DNA of 64,000 bases. It comes from Craterostigma plantagineum. Taxonomy: Eukaryota; Streptophyta; Magnoliopsida; Lamiales; Linderniaceae. The stretch is taken from the NCBI GenBank assembly GCA_027422505.1, contig JAPQWV010000414.1, positions 486,001-550,000 of the forward strand, read 5' to 3'. The first letter of the stretch is position 1. Every line of letters begins with the position of its first letter. The translations under genes and the position numbers were made by a program. A model generated the notes under the pieces. That model was given only the letters and a program-made list of their open reading frames with translations. It was not told the origin of the DNA and ran no database searches. Below, piece by piece: positions 1 through 11,900 of this stretch.

Positions 1-1
1 T

Positions 2-1297
2 GATGAAGAGATCCGTCAAATTATAATGACGGAGGCACATACAACAACCTACTCGATACATCCCGGTGCAACAAAAATGTATCGGGACTTACGAATAAAT
101 TATTTGTGGCCGGGAATGAAGAAAGATGTGGCTGTTTTCGTGCAACGATGCTTGACGTGCCAGCAAATCAAAGCAGAACATCAAAGACCGGCGGGAACGT
201 TGCAACCTTTGATGACTCCCGAGTGGAAGTGGGACCATATCACGATTTACTTCGTCGTCGGGTTACCCAAGACGGTAAAGGGCTATGATGCAATCTGGGT
301 GATCGTAGATCGGTTAACTAAATCAGCCCATTTCCTGCCAAGCAATCAAACCTATTCCATGGAGAAATATGCCGAGCTGTACATACAAGAAATTGTGAGA
401 CTCCATGGGATCCCGATTTCAATCGTTTCGGATCGGGATTCGAGGTTTCTGTCCCAATTCTGGGTGAGCTTACAAAAGGCTATGGGGACGAAACTGTCTT
501 TCAGTACGGCATTTCATCCCCAGACGGATGGACAATCTGAAAGAACAATCCAGACACTCGAAGATATGTTGAGAGCATGCATTCTGGATTTCCGAGGAAG
601 TTGGAGCAAATACCTCCCACTGATCGAGTTTTCCTATAACAACAGCTATCAAGCCACGATTGGGATGGCGCCTTACGAAGCCTTGTACGGACGTAAATGT
701 CGATCCCCAGTTCATTGGGATGAAATCGGAGAGAAAGCATTGTTGGTTCCCGAAATGGTTCGTGAAATGACTGAAGCTGTGGGAAAAATCCGAGAGAGGA
801 TGCAAACGGCCCAAAGTCGTCAGAAGAATTATGCAGACAAAAGACGAAGGCCGCTGCAGTTTGATGAAGGCGATCAAAATTTTTTGAAAATCTCGCCAAT
901 GAAGGGAGTAAAACGTTTCGGAAAGAAGGGGAAGTTGAGTCCGAGATATATCGGACCTTTCACAATTGTCAAAAGAGTTGGAGAAGTGGCGTACCAGCTC
1001 GAATTGCCAACATCGCTCGCGCAAGTTCATGACATCTTTCATGTGTCAACGTTACGGAAGTACGTCCCAGACCCGAGCCATGTGGTGCAGGGCGAGTCGC
1101 TATATCAACAATTGAAGCCGGACTTGAGCTACGAAGAAAAGCCGGTGGAAATTTTGATGTATGAGGTGAAACGCCTTCGGAATAAAAACATTCCTCTCGT
1201 GAAGGTCTTGTGGCGGAACCAAGTACTGGAAGAAGCCACTTGGGAGAGAGAAGATGAGATGAGAGAAAGATACCCCGACTTATTTTCCGTACTGTAA
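2..1297 (+). CDS. gypsy pol C-terminus: integrase with chromodomain (5' partial)
   Basis: The frame is open at the window edge. Reading from base 2, an HHCC zinc-binding region comes first (His in EAHTTTYSIHPG, Cys in RCLTCQQ), then the retroviral integrase core, then a chromodomain near the C-terminus (EEKPVEIL through ATWEREDE). The second and third catalytic acids are present (SDRDSRF and GQSERTIQ). The first catalytic Asp, expected in the IT-M-DFVVGLP block, reads ITIYFVVGLP, so it is Tyr. That single change should abolish strand transfer. There are no internal stops in this portion. It sits directly before the polypurine tract and LTR, as expected for the end of pol. Confidence 0.88.
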   Translation, partial: DEEIRQIIMTEAHTTTYSIHPGATKMYRDLRINYLWPGMKKDVAVFVQRCLTCQQIKAEHQRPAGTLQPLMTPEWKWDHITIYFVVGLPKTVKGYDAIWVIVDRLTKSAHFLPSNQTYSMEKYAELYIQEIVRLHGIPISIVSDRDSRFLSQFWVSLQKAMGTKLSFSTAFHPQTDGQSERTIQTLEDMLRACILDFRGSWSKYLPLIEFSYNNSYQATIGMAPYEALYGRKCRSPVHWDEIGEKALLVPEMVREMTEAVGKIRERMQTAQSRQKNYADKRRRPLQFDEGDQNFLKISPMKGVKRFGKKGKLSPRYIGPFTIVKRVGEVAYQLELPTSLAQVHDIFHVSTLRKYVPDPSHVVQGESLYQQLKPDLSYEEKPVEILMYEVKRLRNKNIPLVKVLWRNQVLEEATWEREDEMRERYPDLFSVL

Positions 1298-1331
1298 TTT
1301 CGGGGACGAAATTCTTGTAAGGGGGGAAGAA

Positions 1332-4300
1332 TGTAATACCCGTAAAATTTATACGGGATTACATTAATAATAATCGAACAGTATGAAGTCGATTTCGAAC
1401 ATACACCGATTTTTCTTCCCGAGTCAAGACAAGAATTTAAATTTGATCCAATAATGAAAAATAAAGGCCCAATTGGACCAAAGAAAAGTAATGGTCCAAT
1501 TGTGAGAGCTAGACTAGAAATTAGGATTGTGGCCCAATAAAATATAATAATAATAAAAAATAATAAATAAATAAATGGGAAATTTTTATGTAAGGAGAGG
1601 GACCTCTTTACACCTCATTAGAATAAAAAACAAAACAAATCAAACAAAACAATTCAACTCCAAAATGAAACAAACAAAATAAAAATAAAACTAATACATA
1701 CTTTATTAGCCTAAAATATAAATTAACAACTCAACTACAAATACAATAGGAGGTGGCAATTTTTATGGAGAGGAGAAGGAATAAAGTGATAGCCCAAACA
1801 CTTAAATACAAAAATCAAAAGCCATCAAATACACCTAATACACAAGAATAAATAACACTAAAAATTAATAGGGAGACACCATCATAGAGAGGAGAGGCCG
1901 AGAGAATCAAAGAAAGAAAGAGAAAGAAAATAAAAAGGAGAGAGAGAGGGAGAGGCCGAGTGGGAGAGAGGGAGAGAGGGAGAGAAGAAAAGAAAAGAAA
2001 AGAGTGAAAAGAAAGGGAGAAGCTCACGGGCGAGGAGGAGCTCCGGAACGAAGGGTCGGGATCACACTCGTAACACAATTCTCTGCGGATTAAGGTAGGT
2101 GAAGATCACCTACATACGTAAACAATATTAGGAATTTCGAATTTTTACGTGTTTGCATGTTCTTCATCGAGTTCTTCGTGTTTACGTGATAGTGATGATT
2201 GATTTGCATGAATTGTTCAATATATATAGATATATATATATTTCGGTTAGCTTAGGAGGACCATGAGTATTTAGAAATAAGGATAGAGGATTATAAGATT
2301 AAGAAATAGGATAAAAACATAGGAAAGATTAGAGTTTTCTAGAGTTTCTTTATTCATTTCGGCCAGGAGGTTTAAAAATTCATATCTCACAATCTAGACC
2401 TCGGATTAAGGATTTCTTTGGGCAGAATTTAGATTTACAAGTCTTTTATGTGTGGTTAAAATTTCAGGTCCAGCGGACATCGTTTACCCCTTGATCATTG
2501 AGAAATACGAAACTGTCGCAAAACAGTCTATAAAATAGTTATTTTAAAATTTTAGGGACTAAATTGAAATTTTACAAAAATCTGGGGAGTCTGTGTTGTA
2601 AAATTCCGAACAGAGAATATTTTTAAAGAAATATAAAGCTTTTAGGATATATTTTAAATTCGGAATTGGGGTCCTTTGTGCAATTTTCAAAACTCGGGTA
2701 CTAATTGACAAGTTTCAAAAATATAGAGACTAAAAATGTAAAAATTCAAACAGAGGATAATTTAATACTAAATTTCATTTGGAAATTTGAACTTTTTAAA
2801 AGTTTTGGGATGCTAAATAAATTTATATAATTTCGACTAGGATGAAATTAGAACGTTTCAAAAGTTTAGGGATATTAATTAAATTTATATAATTTCGGCT
2901 AGGATGAAATTAGAATTTTTCAAAAGTTGTGAATGCTAAATAAGTATATACAAATTCGGCTAGGATTAAATTAGAACTTTTCAAAAGTAATTAGTGACTA
3001 AATAATTCGGTAAGGACCAAATTAAAACTTTTAAAAAGGTTTGAGTACTAAAATTTTATGTTGAGTTTCGGCTAGAGTAGAAATGAAAATTTTCAGAAAC
3101 TTTTGTTTTTTTTATTAAATAAATGATTAATGAATTCGGTTAGGGTCATTATGCAATTTTCGGAAATTCCGAGGGGTTAATCGTATATTTTCAGAAGTTT
3201 TGGGGCAAATCTGAATTCTATTAACATTTCGGGTCAAAACTAAAAATATTAAAATTTGGGGCAGATTTGAAATTTGAGAAAATTTTGAATCTTAAATAAA
3301 TTTTGAGGATCATTCCTGGATATTTTATAATTATATAAAATTTTCGAATATTGATCAAGAAATTTCAAATTTGCTTTCTTGAAAAATAAAATAAATAATG
3401 AGATTTTGGATTTTTAAAGTAAAATTTGGAGAAATATTTCTAAAATAGGAATTGAAGTATTATTTTAAAAATTTGGGAGTTAAAGATAAAAGGATTAAAA
3501 TTTTGGAACTTTTAGTGTAATTTGGGGGGAGAGTTTAGTAGATAAGGTTTCGGACCGATTTAATCGGAACGCGGGCTTTGGGCCCAAATTATTTGTGTAC
3601 GCTAGTTTTTGAATCGGGCCGAGCTAATACCTCAGGCCGATACGTTATATGAAAATTGCATTTTGTGTGTTGCACTTTATTTGCACGACATTTGCATACA
3701 CGTGTCACGGGGGGAGTTATAACCGTGTTGGGTCTCGTAATGTCGATGAGTGGGGTAGAGTGACTGATGTTATTTGTCGGGCTACGACTCAATGAAGCGC
3801 TCGCGGCTGAGACCGAGATGGGGCCGTTTGTCACTATTTTAGGTACGGTTGAGACCGAGATGGGGCCGTACTATCATGGCTTTTTATGACATTTATGCGT
3901 GGATTCCGAGTCTAGCCTAGGGCCCTGTGTTTTAGATAAGATGTGTGGTGAAAACAGGCGTGTATTTGTGAGATGTCGAGTATGCATTTGTGAAGTGTCG
4001 GGATTGGGTTGTGAGGACATTTGCATTGTATATTTTCATCTACTGGGCAAAAGCTCAGGGTTTACGTGTGTAGGTGAGGCGGCTGAAGGCGGTACCTCCA
4101 CGGACTTTTGAGGGCGGAGCAGTACATGTGACGCGACCTGTGGAGTGATTTAAATTATGTTTTGTATGTTTACATTTTTGGGCTTAGGCCCAATGAATAA
4201 ATGTGGACCTCATGAGAACAATATTGAACTCGTGTATATTTGTATTCATACGTTTTAAAAGTTTTAATTAAATGGGCTTTCCGCTGCTTACGTTGCATAA

Positions 4301-4339
4301 ATCCGCCAAAATACGTATCTAGGAAGTCGGGTCGTTACA
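1332..4339 (+). repeat. 3' LTR of the gypsy chromovirus (3008 bp)
   Basis: The LTR begins TGTAATACCC immediately after the polypurine tract and ends GGGTCGTTACA. It contains a purine-rich block (1890-2050), a run of related AT-rich units (about 2790-3130), a doubled GAGACCGAGATGGGGCCGT near 3808 and 3850, and a conserved tail (4040-4339) that includes CTACTGGGCAAAAGCTCAG and GACTTTTGAGGGCGG. The same tail pieces occur in the LTR at 18820-21400 and partly in the one at 47219-50793, so the three are related families. No long ORF inside it has coding support. Confidence 0.88.
2790..3130 (+). repeat. degenerate tandem units inside the LTR
   Basis: About five diverged copies of a 50-65 bp unit follow one another. 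Each holds a variant of TTCGGCTAGGATGAAATTAGA followed by CTTTTCAAAAGTT. The units shorten and diverge to the right. They occupy the same relative position in the LTR as the short-motif arrays in the other two long gypsy LTRs of this window. Confidence 0.65.
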
Positions 4340-4661
4340 TTTCCGGTCGGAGCCGGGCTGTCCGGTCCGGTCTTAAGAACCCTGGTTCTCTGGCGGCGAT
4401 GATGGTTCGCTCGTAAAGACGCAGCAAGTCAAGCCTTGGTGGCGGCTGTCCACGGTTGTGCTCGCAAGTGCCGATGACACTCCGGTGAGCCTGAAGAGAG
4501 GCTTGATTACGAGCGTGGTAGGCTGTGACAACATCGCTCGGGTCGGCTTTACGCTTGACTGCAGCTTTGATTATGAAAGCGGCTGGTCAGCATATGCAAA
4601 TAGCAAAATCGCTTTCGAGCTTATGTCGTCGTGCTCTCCGAGGTCCATGATGGCATGCGGG

Positions 4662-5006
4662 CTACTCCATTGGCATTGTTTTGCTGGTTGCTGTTAGGGG
4701 AGGTGTACATACGACTTCAAATTTGAGAGGTGCGCATGGTCTGGAATTCCTGTTTGGCGATGGTTCATCGTGCGTCATTTCCAAGGGCGCCAACGGCTGA
4801 TCCATTCGAATAGCTGCTCGGGAATTGAGCCTTGACGGTGCGCTGTCCGCACCAGTGCTTGCGGCGGCCAATAATGGTGTGAGGATTGTTTGCTCATGGC
4901 AGCGGCGCAAGCGAATTTTGCTGATATTGGCTTGCAATGGGCTGGACGGGGTAGATGGTGACAGATTCGAAACAGCTTCAGATTTCCCGATCTCTTCCAA
5001 GTGCAT
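4662..5006 (-). CDS. possible gag N-terminus of the gypsy remnant
   Basis: A 114-residue open frame starts 20 bases after the primer binding site on the same strand, where gag should begin. It is rich in Ser, Pro and Arg and has no zinc knuckle or other recognisable domain. It ends in a stop well before the element is cut off at 4339. Position is the main argument; a chance frame is equally possible. Confidence 0.2.
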   Translation of the reverse strand: MHLEEIGKSEAVSNLSPSTPSSPLQANISKIRLRRCHEQTILTPLLAAASTGADSAPSRLNSRAAIRMDQPLAPLEMTHDEPSPNRNSRPCAPLKFEVVCTPPLTATSKTMPME

Positions 5007-5025
5007 CGTTATTTATTTATCTAAT

Positions 5026-5044
5026 TCCCACAGACGGCGCTAAT
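5026..5044 (-). other. primer binding site of the gypsy remnant
   Basis: On the minus strand this reads AGCGCCGTCTGTGGGAA right after the LTR end. Plant Tat-clade gypsy elements commonly have TGGCGCCGTCTGTGGG here. The copy has a changed base near the tRNA 3'-end match, which fits an old, inactive element. Confidence 0.5.
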
Positions 5045-5724
5045 TGATGCAGTCGAAAAATGTTCAGACGCATCAATGGTGCGCTGGAAGTTATCGGTCC
5101 GTCGCAGTTTCGAGTTCGCGTCTTCATCTTCGACGGATTCCTGAAATACCACGAAAAAGGGTGCCGTTCCGGCAACGCCCCTCCGACGCAAGTAAGATAA
5201 TCGTTAAAAATAAATGAAAGCAGTAATTAGATAAAATCGACGAGACGTTCGGATATTAGATAGCGGTTCCTTGGATCCTTCGAGACGTGTTGTAAGGCGA
5301 GTGTATAGGCAAAGTGAGTCATCCGAGAGAGTGAGATGAACTGTAGTAATATGGTGTAGAAGAAAACGAGTCGTTGAGATAAGATGAACCTACCTTCTTG
5401 AGAATGAACGTTGTGTATTTATAGGTGGGACCCTGTGGTGATAACCTCCCTTTTACTTGGTCCCAAGCATGGTGGCAGTGAGTAAGCCATAGGGGTTAGT
5501 GGGGGTTAGTTATGTGTAAGAGAATATTAGTGGGTTAGTGGCTAAGTGGAGTCCTGGGGGAAATTGCTAAAGCGAATCGTCACCCCTCGGGTGGAGTTCT
5601 TCGGCTACCTCGAGTAGTGTTTTTCGGCGGAATATCGCCTCGAGAGATGTTTTTCGTGGGGAATGTTTCCCGCCTCATTTTCGATTAGGCTCGAATATTT
5701 TACCGGTTAAATCCAGGAGTAACA
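5045..5724 (-). repeat. putative 5' LTR of the minus-strand gypsy remnant (680 bp)
   Basis: On the plus strand it starts TGATGCAGTC and ends GGAGTAACA, so both ends are TG...CA as LTRs require, and it lies next to a PBS-like sequence. A TATA-like GTATTTATAGG lies near 5416. The boundaries are inferred because no second LTR copy is available for comparison. Confidence 0.5.
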
Positions 5725-5949
5725 AGCCATATCCCCCCTTTTAAAGATATATTACAAATAAGACTGATATCAAAACTGCACAGCACTAAATATTAGTTCC
5801 CTACGACCTTCAACATCACTAGGAGTCCTACGGACCTGAATAAGATTATGGCTGCAAGTTATTCCAAAGGAAAAAGAGACATTTGCAACCATTTTTCATA
5901 GTATGGTCTACTCAAAAGGCAAAAGTAACTCAAAAAAGTTAATAAGTCC
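5725..5949. other. 3' flank of the NERD-like gene
   Basis: AT-rich sequence between the gypsy remnant and the stop codon at 5950. It probably holds the 3' UTR; AATAAG and AATATT variants occur, but no clear poly(A) signal could be chosen. Confidence 0.4.
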
Positions 5950-8900
5950 CTAAACATGCCGATAATCACACCTCGATCCTTTCCTACACCTACCGGTCGC
6001 ATTGTAAGGACATATCGTGTCCCTCCTCCAAGCCCCTCCATATGGCCGCTGCTGCCCATTGTTGTTCCATGGCCTCCCTTGGCTCGTATTGCCAGCTGGC
6101 ACCGGTTGCCCCTGATTCATATTACCACCTTGTGGGACCCACCCTCCGCCGGGCATGGGCCCTTGCCCCGGCCCGCCTCCGACCCACGGAGCCGCCCAGC
6201 CCTGATTGACATTAGCAGGAAAGCTCCCTGGCTGCTGCATCTGCGTGGGACCCCAGAAATTGGGCTGCTGTTGGACGACCCCGATCGTTTGGCCCGAGCT
6301 CGAAAGGTTCGAGCCGGGATTTTGAATATTCGGTGGGCCCCAGCCGTAGACCTGATGTTGTTGGTGAGCAGATTGTGGGCCGCCGCCGCTCCAATTTTGC
6401 GGGTCAGCGGGCGGGTTCTGACCCGTTAGAGATTGAACCGCTCCATTCGATGAACCGCCCGCCGTAGTTGTTGCTTGGCTCTGTGGAGGATTGGTGGGGC
6501 CCGTTAGCATACTCTCTTGTGTGTTAGGAGTTGGTCTGATCACGCCACTGAGAACCTTTAGAGGAGAGTTCAGATTGGAGTTATTCTCCATTAAGTTGGG
6601 CGAAATCGGAGTAGGAGATGGAAGAGATTGAGCGACGGCTGCAATGTTAACGGCAGCTGACTCAATGGCGAAAGGAGTCTGTTGCCCAGGTGTTGGAGAG
6701 GGTAGATTCGTACTTTCCGTCCTGCCCCATTTCTCGGAAGAGAAGTTCGAGGTGGACCTAAAAGTTTGCTGAACCGATGGTCTTTCTTTGCCTTCTTGTG
6801 AACTGTGGTGGCCAGCCGAAGATTGTGAGCCTCGAAGACTATTAGCAGGTGAATGCGGCAATTCTTTGGGGAACTTTCCAGCTAATGCCTCGGTTAGGAG
6901 TATCGAGTTTTCGTGAACATCCTCTGCTTTCCAGATTTTGAGATCAGAGGGGAAGTAGCCATTGTTGTTCCATTTACGCAGCTGAACGATAGAGAAGGGT
7001 CCTTGTACTTTCCCGCTGGGATCTTTGTAATTCCACATCTTTTCTGATTCGTTCATCTTATGAGCAGAAGGAGGCTCTGTTTTCACCACAGGCGAGAGAG
7101 ACGATGGTGGTAATAGGGTTGATGATGCAGCAACAGAGAGTGATTCGTATCGAGGCACTGAAGGCTCTGTTTTAATGCTGAAATTCTCTGGCAAGTTCAG
7201 TTCTCTCAAACGTCTGTCTCTTTCAGGTTTCCATAAGTTTTCGCTCGCTGTTTCGCTAATCTGACCCGAACTCATGAAGTTATTATTACCAGGCATGTTT
7301 CCGCTCAACCTGCTTGGAGTTTGGCTTGAGCCACTCCAAGAGTCTTTATCAGTAACAGGGGAGATTGGACCTCGTGCTCGCTGGTTAAAACTCGAAGCTC
7401 GAGTTTGCGCGAAAACATCTGTGAGCAAATATGCATAATGACAAGATCATAGAAAATGGATAGTTTGAAGATTGATGAGTAACTAATTAGAGAACGCGAT
7501 GGTAAGAAACCTCGTTTAGTGTCTTCGGGTGCGCTACTGTTTTCATCCGATTCATAAGCAGGGTTCATCTTTGGATCAGAGTGTATCTCTGGGATTTCTG
7601 CCATTCTTCGTTGACGCTCCTCGGGTGTTTTCAGGATCTGTAATTTGTCCACACATTCTCTAAGCGTGAAATTGTTGGTTAAGGATAGACAAAACTACAA
7701 CTTTTTAGCGAGGACATCAATCCACTGAAAACAGAACACTGCATGAGATTAACGAGGAACTGACTGAATGTTTCAAGGTGTAAAGAACGCTTTATTGACT
7801 ATTAAACTAGCTGTTATATATTTCTCATGGTCATACAAATAGAAGCCACATACAGAAACAGCACAAATGTGCATATCTGCAAAGAAACAAAAGACATTGT
7901 TAATCATCAAAAATGGCAGAAAAGGATATTCCTTTCGACGTCCCAGATCACTCGCCCTATCACGAAGGTGACTAAGCCGCATTGTCTCCGATTCCAACCA
8001 CTGCATACCATTTCTCCAACGACAAACATCAGCATATAAGTTTCAAAATAAAACGCCAAATAAGTAATGACAAATGAACATACATCATTGACTCTAGCAA
8101 TCTGTATCTCCACGGTCTTGTCAAGTATCTCACCCTAAAAAGGGGACATGTTATTTCACTCAACTGAAATAATGGTTTGCGTCACGAGAAAAAGATTCAT
8201 CATGTCTATAATTACCACAGTCAGACGACTAATAAATCCACATTTGATGCTCTGGCGAAGGCGCTTGCATTCCTCCTGAAAATGTGAAAAACTAAAAAGT
8301 ATAGATTGTGCCACTTACAACGTGAACTTCAGATTACATTTTATTCTTAACAAGAAATAGGATAGGCTCAGGGTGGGCTGAAAGTGATTATAGAATCTAT
8401 TCAAGCATAAAACACACTTCTCATTCAAATTGAAATAAAAATGAAGCACCGTGTTAGCTTCTTGAAAATTTTTACCAGATTAACTCGGTCCAGAGTCAGA
8501 TAAGTTATCATATATGTTACGTTAGAGCAGTAAATATACAACATATAGGCAATCACCTCGGTGAACTCCTGATTTGAGAGTGTATCAATAGATACAGTTT
8601 CGTTCTTGTCCAGATTTAAAATATCCAACATAATGTCAATGGTCTTTTTGCCCACTTTGTATGGATCTTGAGCTTTGCTTGTACCTGCATAGGAATGCAA
8701 AGAAAATCAATTGCCAACCTTCTGCTGCAAACGCGAAACCACAATCTTAATGCACTTTGGTTTGTGCAAAAATGTTCTTACCCACAACTTGCACTAATCT
8801 ATAAAGATCCTGCTTTTGATTGCTACCCACTATCCTAATTCGAACAAATGTTCCGACCACTTTACCGCTGAAATTATCAGCATCATCGAGTAGGTCCTCG

Positions 8901-11900
8901 ACCAACTTTCTTCGCAGATAAATTAAATTAATATTATGCATATCTATAGCAGCATAATCCTCGAGATTTGACTGATGGTCCCGACCTTTTCTGCGAGCTT
9001 TTCGTTTTTTAGCTTTTGCTGGGGGTTCAATATCTAGTTGGCTTTCAGTATCAACAGAACTCACTTGAATATCATCATTATGCTCACCCTTCAGGAGAAA
9101 ATGAGACTCCAGAAGTTTTAGCATTTCAAAATGCCCAACTCGCGGCTTCCCAAATAAATTTTGAAGCCTTGCATCACAAATGATTTGACTTTTTCTCCGA
9201 GGGTCACGGAGATTTTTCCTTTTAATATAGTCCAGAAGAAGAGCTTGTACATCATACTGAGATATCATGGATGTGTCACCATTTTTCATGTAAGAAACAA
9301 ATTCATGTAATTCTTTTGATGTCCAATCTAAGTTTTCGATTGAAGAGGCGGCTTTGCCTCGAGGCACAACATCATTATTAGGAGTTGATTTTGCCTTTTT
9401 ACTTATTTTCCTCATGGGCTTGTTACTTGCCGAGTTCCCAACGAAATTATCCGAACCAGATTCTCCATTTCCAGCATCAGCTCGTGCTTCAAATGGTTCT
9501 TCTTTGCTGGGATCAGATAGCATACCCCCTACCCTTATTGGATTTCTAGCCCCTGAAATCTCAGCTGAGGAGAGTGATAGTTTCTCTTTTAATTCAATAT
9601 AGTAATCTTTAAACAAATAATCCCAGCTGTTTTTGTCATCAAAATCTACCATAACCTGCAGTCACAAAGGCAAAAACAAGATAATCAGATAGTTAACAAA
9701 AGAATCCAAAATAGCTGGTCATTGCAAAGCTTTGAAATGCCGAGATTTTTACAGCCAATTGCAAATAGAAACATAAAAACATATATAGAAGGGTTTCTGC
9801 AAATGTACAGTAAAGACTTCATCAAGGCTCCGAGAGAAATTAGTGAGAAAGATGATCTGAAGTTTATCAATTCAAACTACTAAATTTGACAAACAGTATC
9901 TCCCAAAGTCAATGACGAATGAGAATCCTGGTTATGTGTGCTCAGAAAGCTAAAGATGAGACAGCAGCTAAAGTGAACGACCGTGAATTCACAAGAATCA
10001 AAGCACGGCTGATATTCACGGGAGCAAAGTTTTCCAAAAGAAGAATAGTGGTTATCACATGGCCGCGTAAAAAAAAATTGAAAATCTAGAATCATAACCA
10101 AATGCCGTTTTAAACCAATTAGTTGACAACTTCACAAACGATGAAGATAGACAAACCATAGGTATCTCATCAGATTTACGACTAGTACCCAGTGGAAACA
10201 CAGGGACATTGTGTTCTACAAAACAAGTGGCATCCTAAAAAAGTATCCAAAATGTGAAGTTAAATAACGGCAAGATCAGATCAATGAACAAACTTACAAA
10301 ATAATGCTTAAGCATAACTACAGTTTGGTCTTTTTTCAACTCAACATTTCATGATTCAATTATGTTTACATTTGGACTAACTAATACATGTAAAGGAACT
10401 ACAATGGTTGGTATAAACAACCTAAAGTGATGGCAGTCAGCGATGCTAGATAGATGTACTAACGCAGTCCGTACTTAAATTAAATCGATCAAATAACAAG
10501 AACAACAGAAGGGGGTTTCACTCTAGTGAAGAAATTAGAAAGAGGGATATCACAGGACTTACATCTTTGCTTTCCTGTTTGCTGTTATCAATCAGCCTAA
10601 CAGATTTCATACAGGTCCCACAAAACCCTTTGGTTTCTCGGACACAAAAGAAGACTGCACCTTTAATGCAACTATTGCACAAGGAGAATGTGCATGTATA
10701 GCACATGTAACGGGCATTCTTCTCACAAATGCTACAGAAATGCCAACCTGAACGAAAAAGAACAAATGATTAGCTTCTATATAATCTTTCTTAGCATTGA
10801 AAATCTTGATGGATATGATCGACAATAGAAGTTCAACAGCTAATCAGCTAATTCAGCTCCAAGAATGGAACTAATCTCCAGGGGCTAGGTCAACATGTGT
10901 CAAATTAACCGAACACGATAGTCGGTCACTGGTGGGGAACTGAACCAAGTTAAGGGAAAGTATATTTCTTGTAACTACATAGACTGGAAAGGGCAATGCC
11001 TTCAGGAGTCAGCTCAATAACTGGAATATCTACGAATATCCACTTTTTCGTACATACCCTAAAACGAGAAATGATTGTGCAGCAGGCCCAACTTCAATGA
11101 CTATAATTATAAAACATTTCTACTGTGCATGTCGGGATGATACGAAAAAGCTTACCGCAATTCCAGCGCCCTTTCGATTTAAAAAATGCCTCATCTCGAT
11201 TGACACATGAAGGATGGTATGCTTTAGGGCAACCCCTGAAAGCTCAAAAGGAAAAATGAATGAAAAGCATGAATATGAATAGACTAGCAAAAGCAAACCA
11301 CGTATTGGTGTTAAAATTAAAGTTCACTGAATAATCTGGAAAACCTTACCTACGGTCACAAAGCACTAGTTCCCCGCCATCAAAGCAAATGAAACAAACA
11401 TCTTCACCTTCACTTTTCTTTGATGTTGCTCTTGGAGTGGCCTTTGAATTAGGAATCTTTGAAATGTTATCTCTCTTTCGCTTCCCCTCAGATGTTTTTC
11501 CTGATTCAGCAACATCTGTTTCAGTTTCCATCTCAGTGTCTTGAGTCTCTGTATCCTCCTTGGCTACCATGTTTACGTCTTCCCCATCTTGTGGAGTACC
11601 CGATGAATCATTCCTCTTAGGAACAGGCTCATCAACATCACTCCTTGTTTCATCTGAATCTATCCCAGTAACTTCATCTTGGGCCTCATCAGCTAGTACA
11701 GTGGTCCCAACGTCAAATACTACATCATCATCATCCAACGAGGTCCCCTCCATTATATCCTTCCTTGTAAATTCTGCTTCCTCTCCTGCTCTTACATCCA
11801 TTCTAATATCCCCTGCCAGACGCTCCTCTGTTTCAAGAGGGGCATCCCTACTCTCTGTTGTGTCAGGTATATCCTTCTTTGTCAATTCCGCTTCCTCTGT

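Larger units (their letters stand above)
1..4339 (+). mobile_element. Ty3/gypsy chromovirus, 3' portion (runs off the left edge)
   Basis: The end of pol is followed by a purine-rich tract (about 1319-1331, a G6 run then AAGAA) and a long LTR starting TGTAATACCC and ending in ACA. The integrase C-terminus carries a chromodomain and the LTR is about 3 kb, which fits the Tekay/Del chromovirus lineage; the lineage is inferred. The 5' half lies outside the window, so the target duplication cannot be checked. The right flank is interior sequence of another gypsy-type element (4340-5044), so this copy probably inserted into that one. Confidence 0.9.
4340..5724 (-). mobile_element. remnant of a second gypsy-type element (5' LTR, PBS, start of interior)
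   Basis: Read on the minus strand, an LTR-like block (5724 down to 5045) is followed by a primer-binding-site-like sequence and then GC-richer interior sequence that stops where the chromovirus LTR begins at 4339. The U5-like part contains GCGTCGGAGGGGCGTTGCC, which resembles sequence I associate with Tat/Ogre-type LTRs; that resemblance is from memory. The other LTR is not in the window. The remnant ends about 225 bp from the stop codon of the NERD-like gene. Confidence 0.55.

Noticed and set aside
4458..5043. Plus-strand frames of 79 and 72 residues
   Set aside because: They run against the inferred orientation of the element and show no domain.
7900..8040. Alternative GT-AG splice of NERD exon 8
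   Set aside because: No donor near 7930 gives the conserved RRKELRECV junction. The AT-AC pair does.
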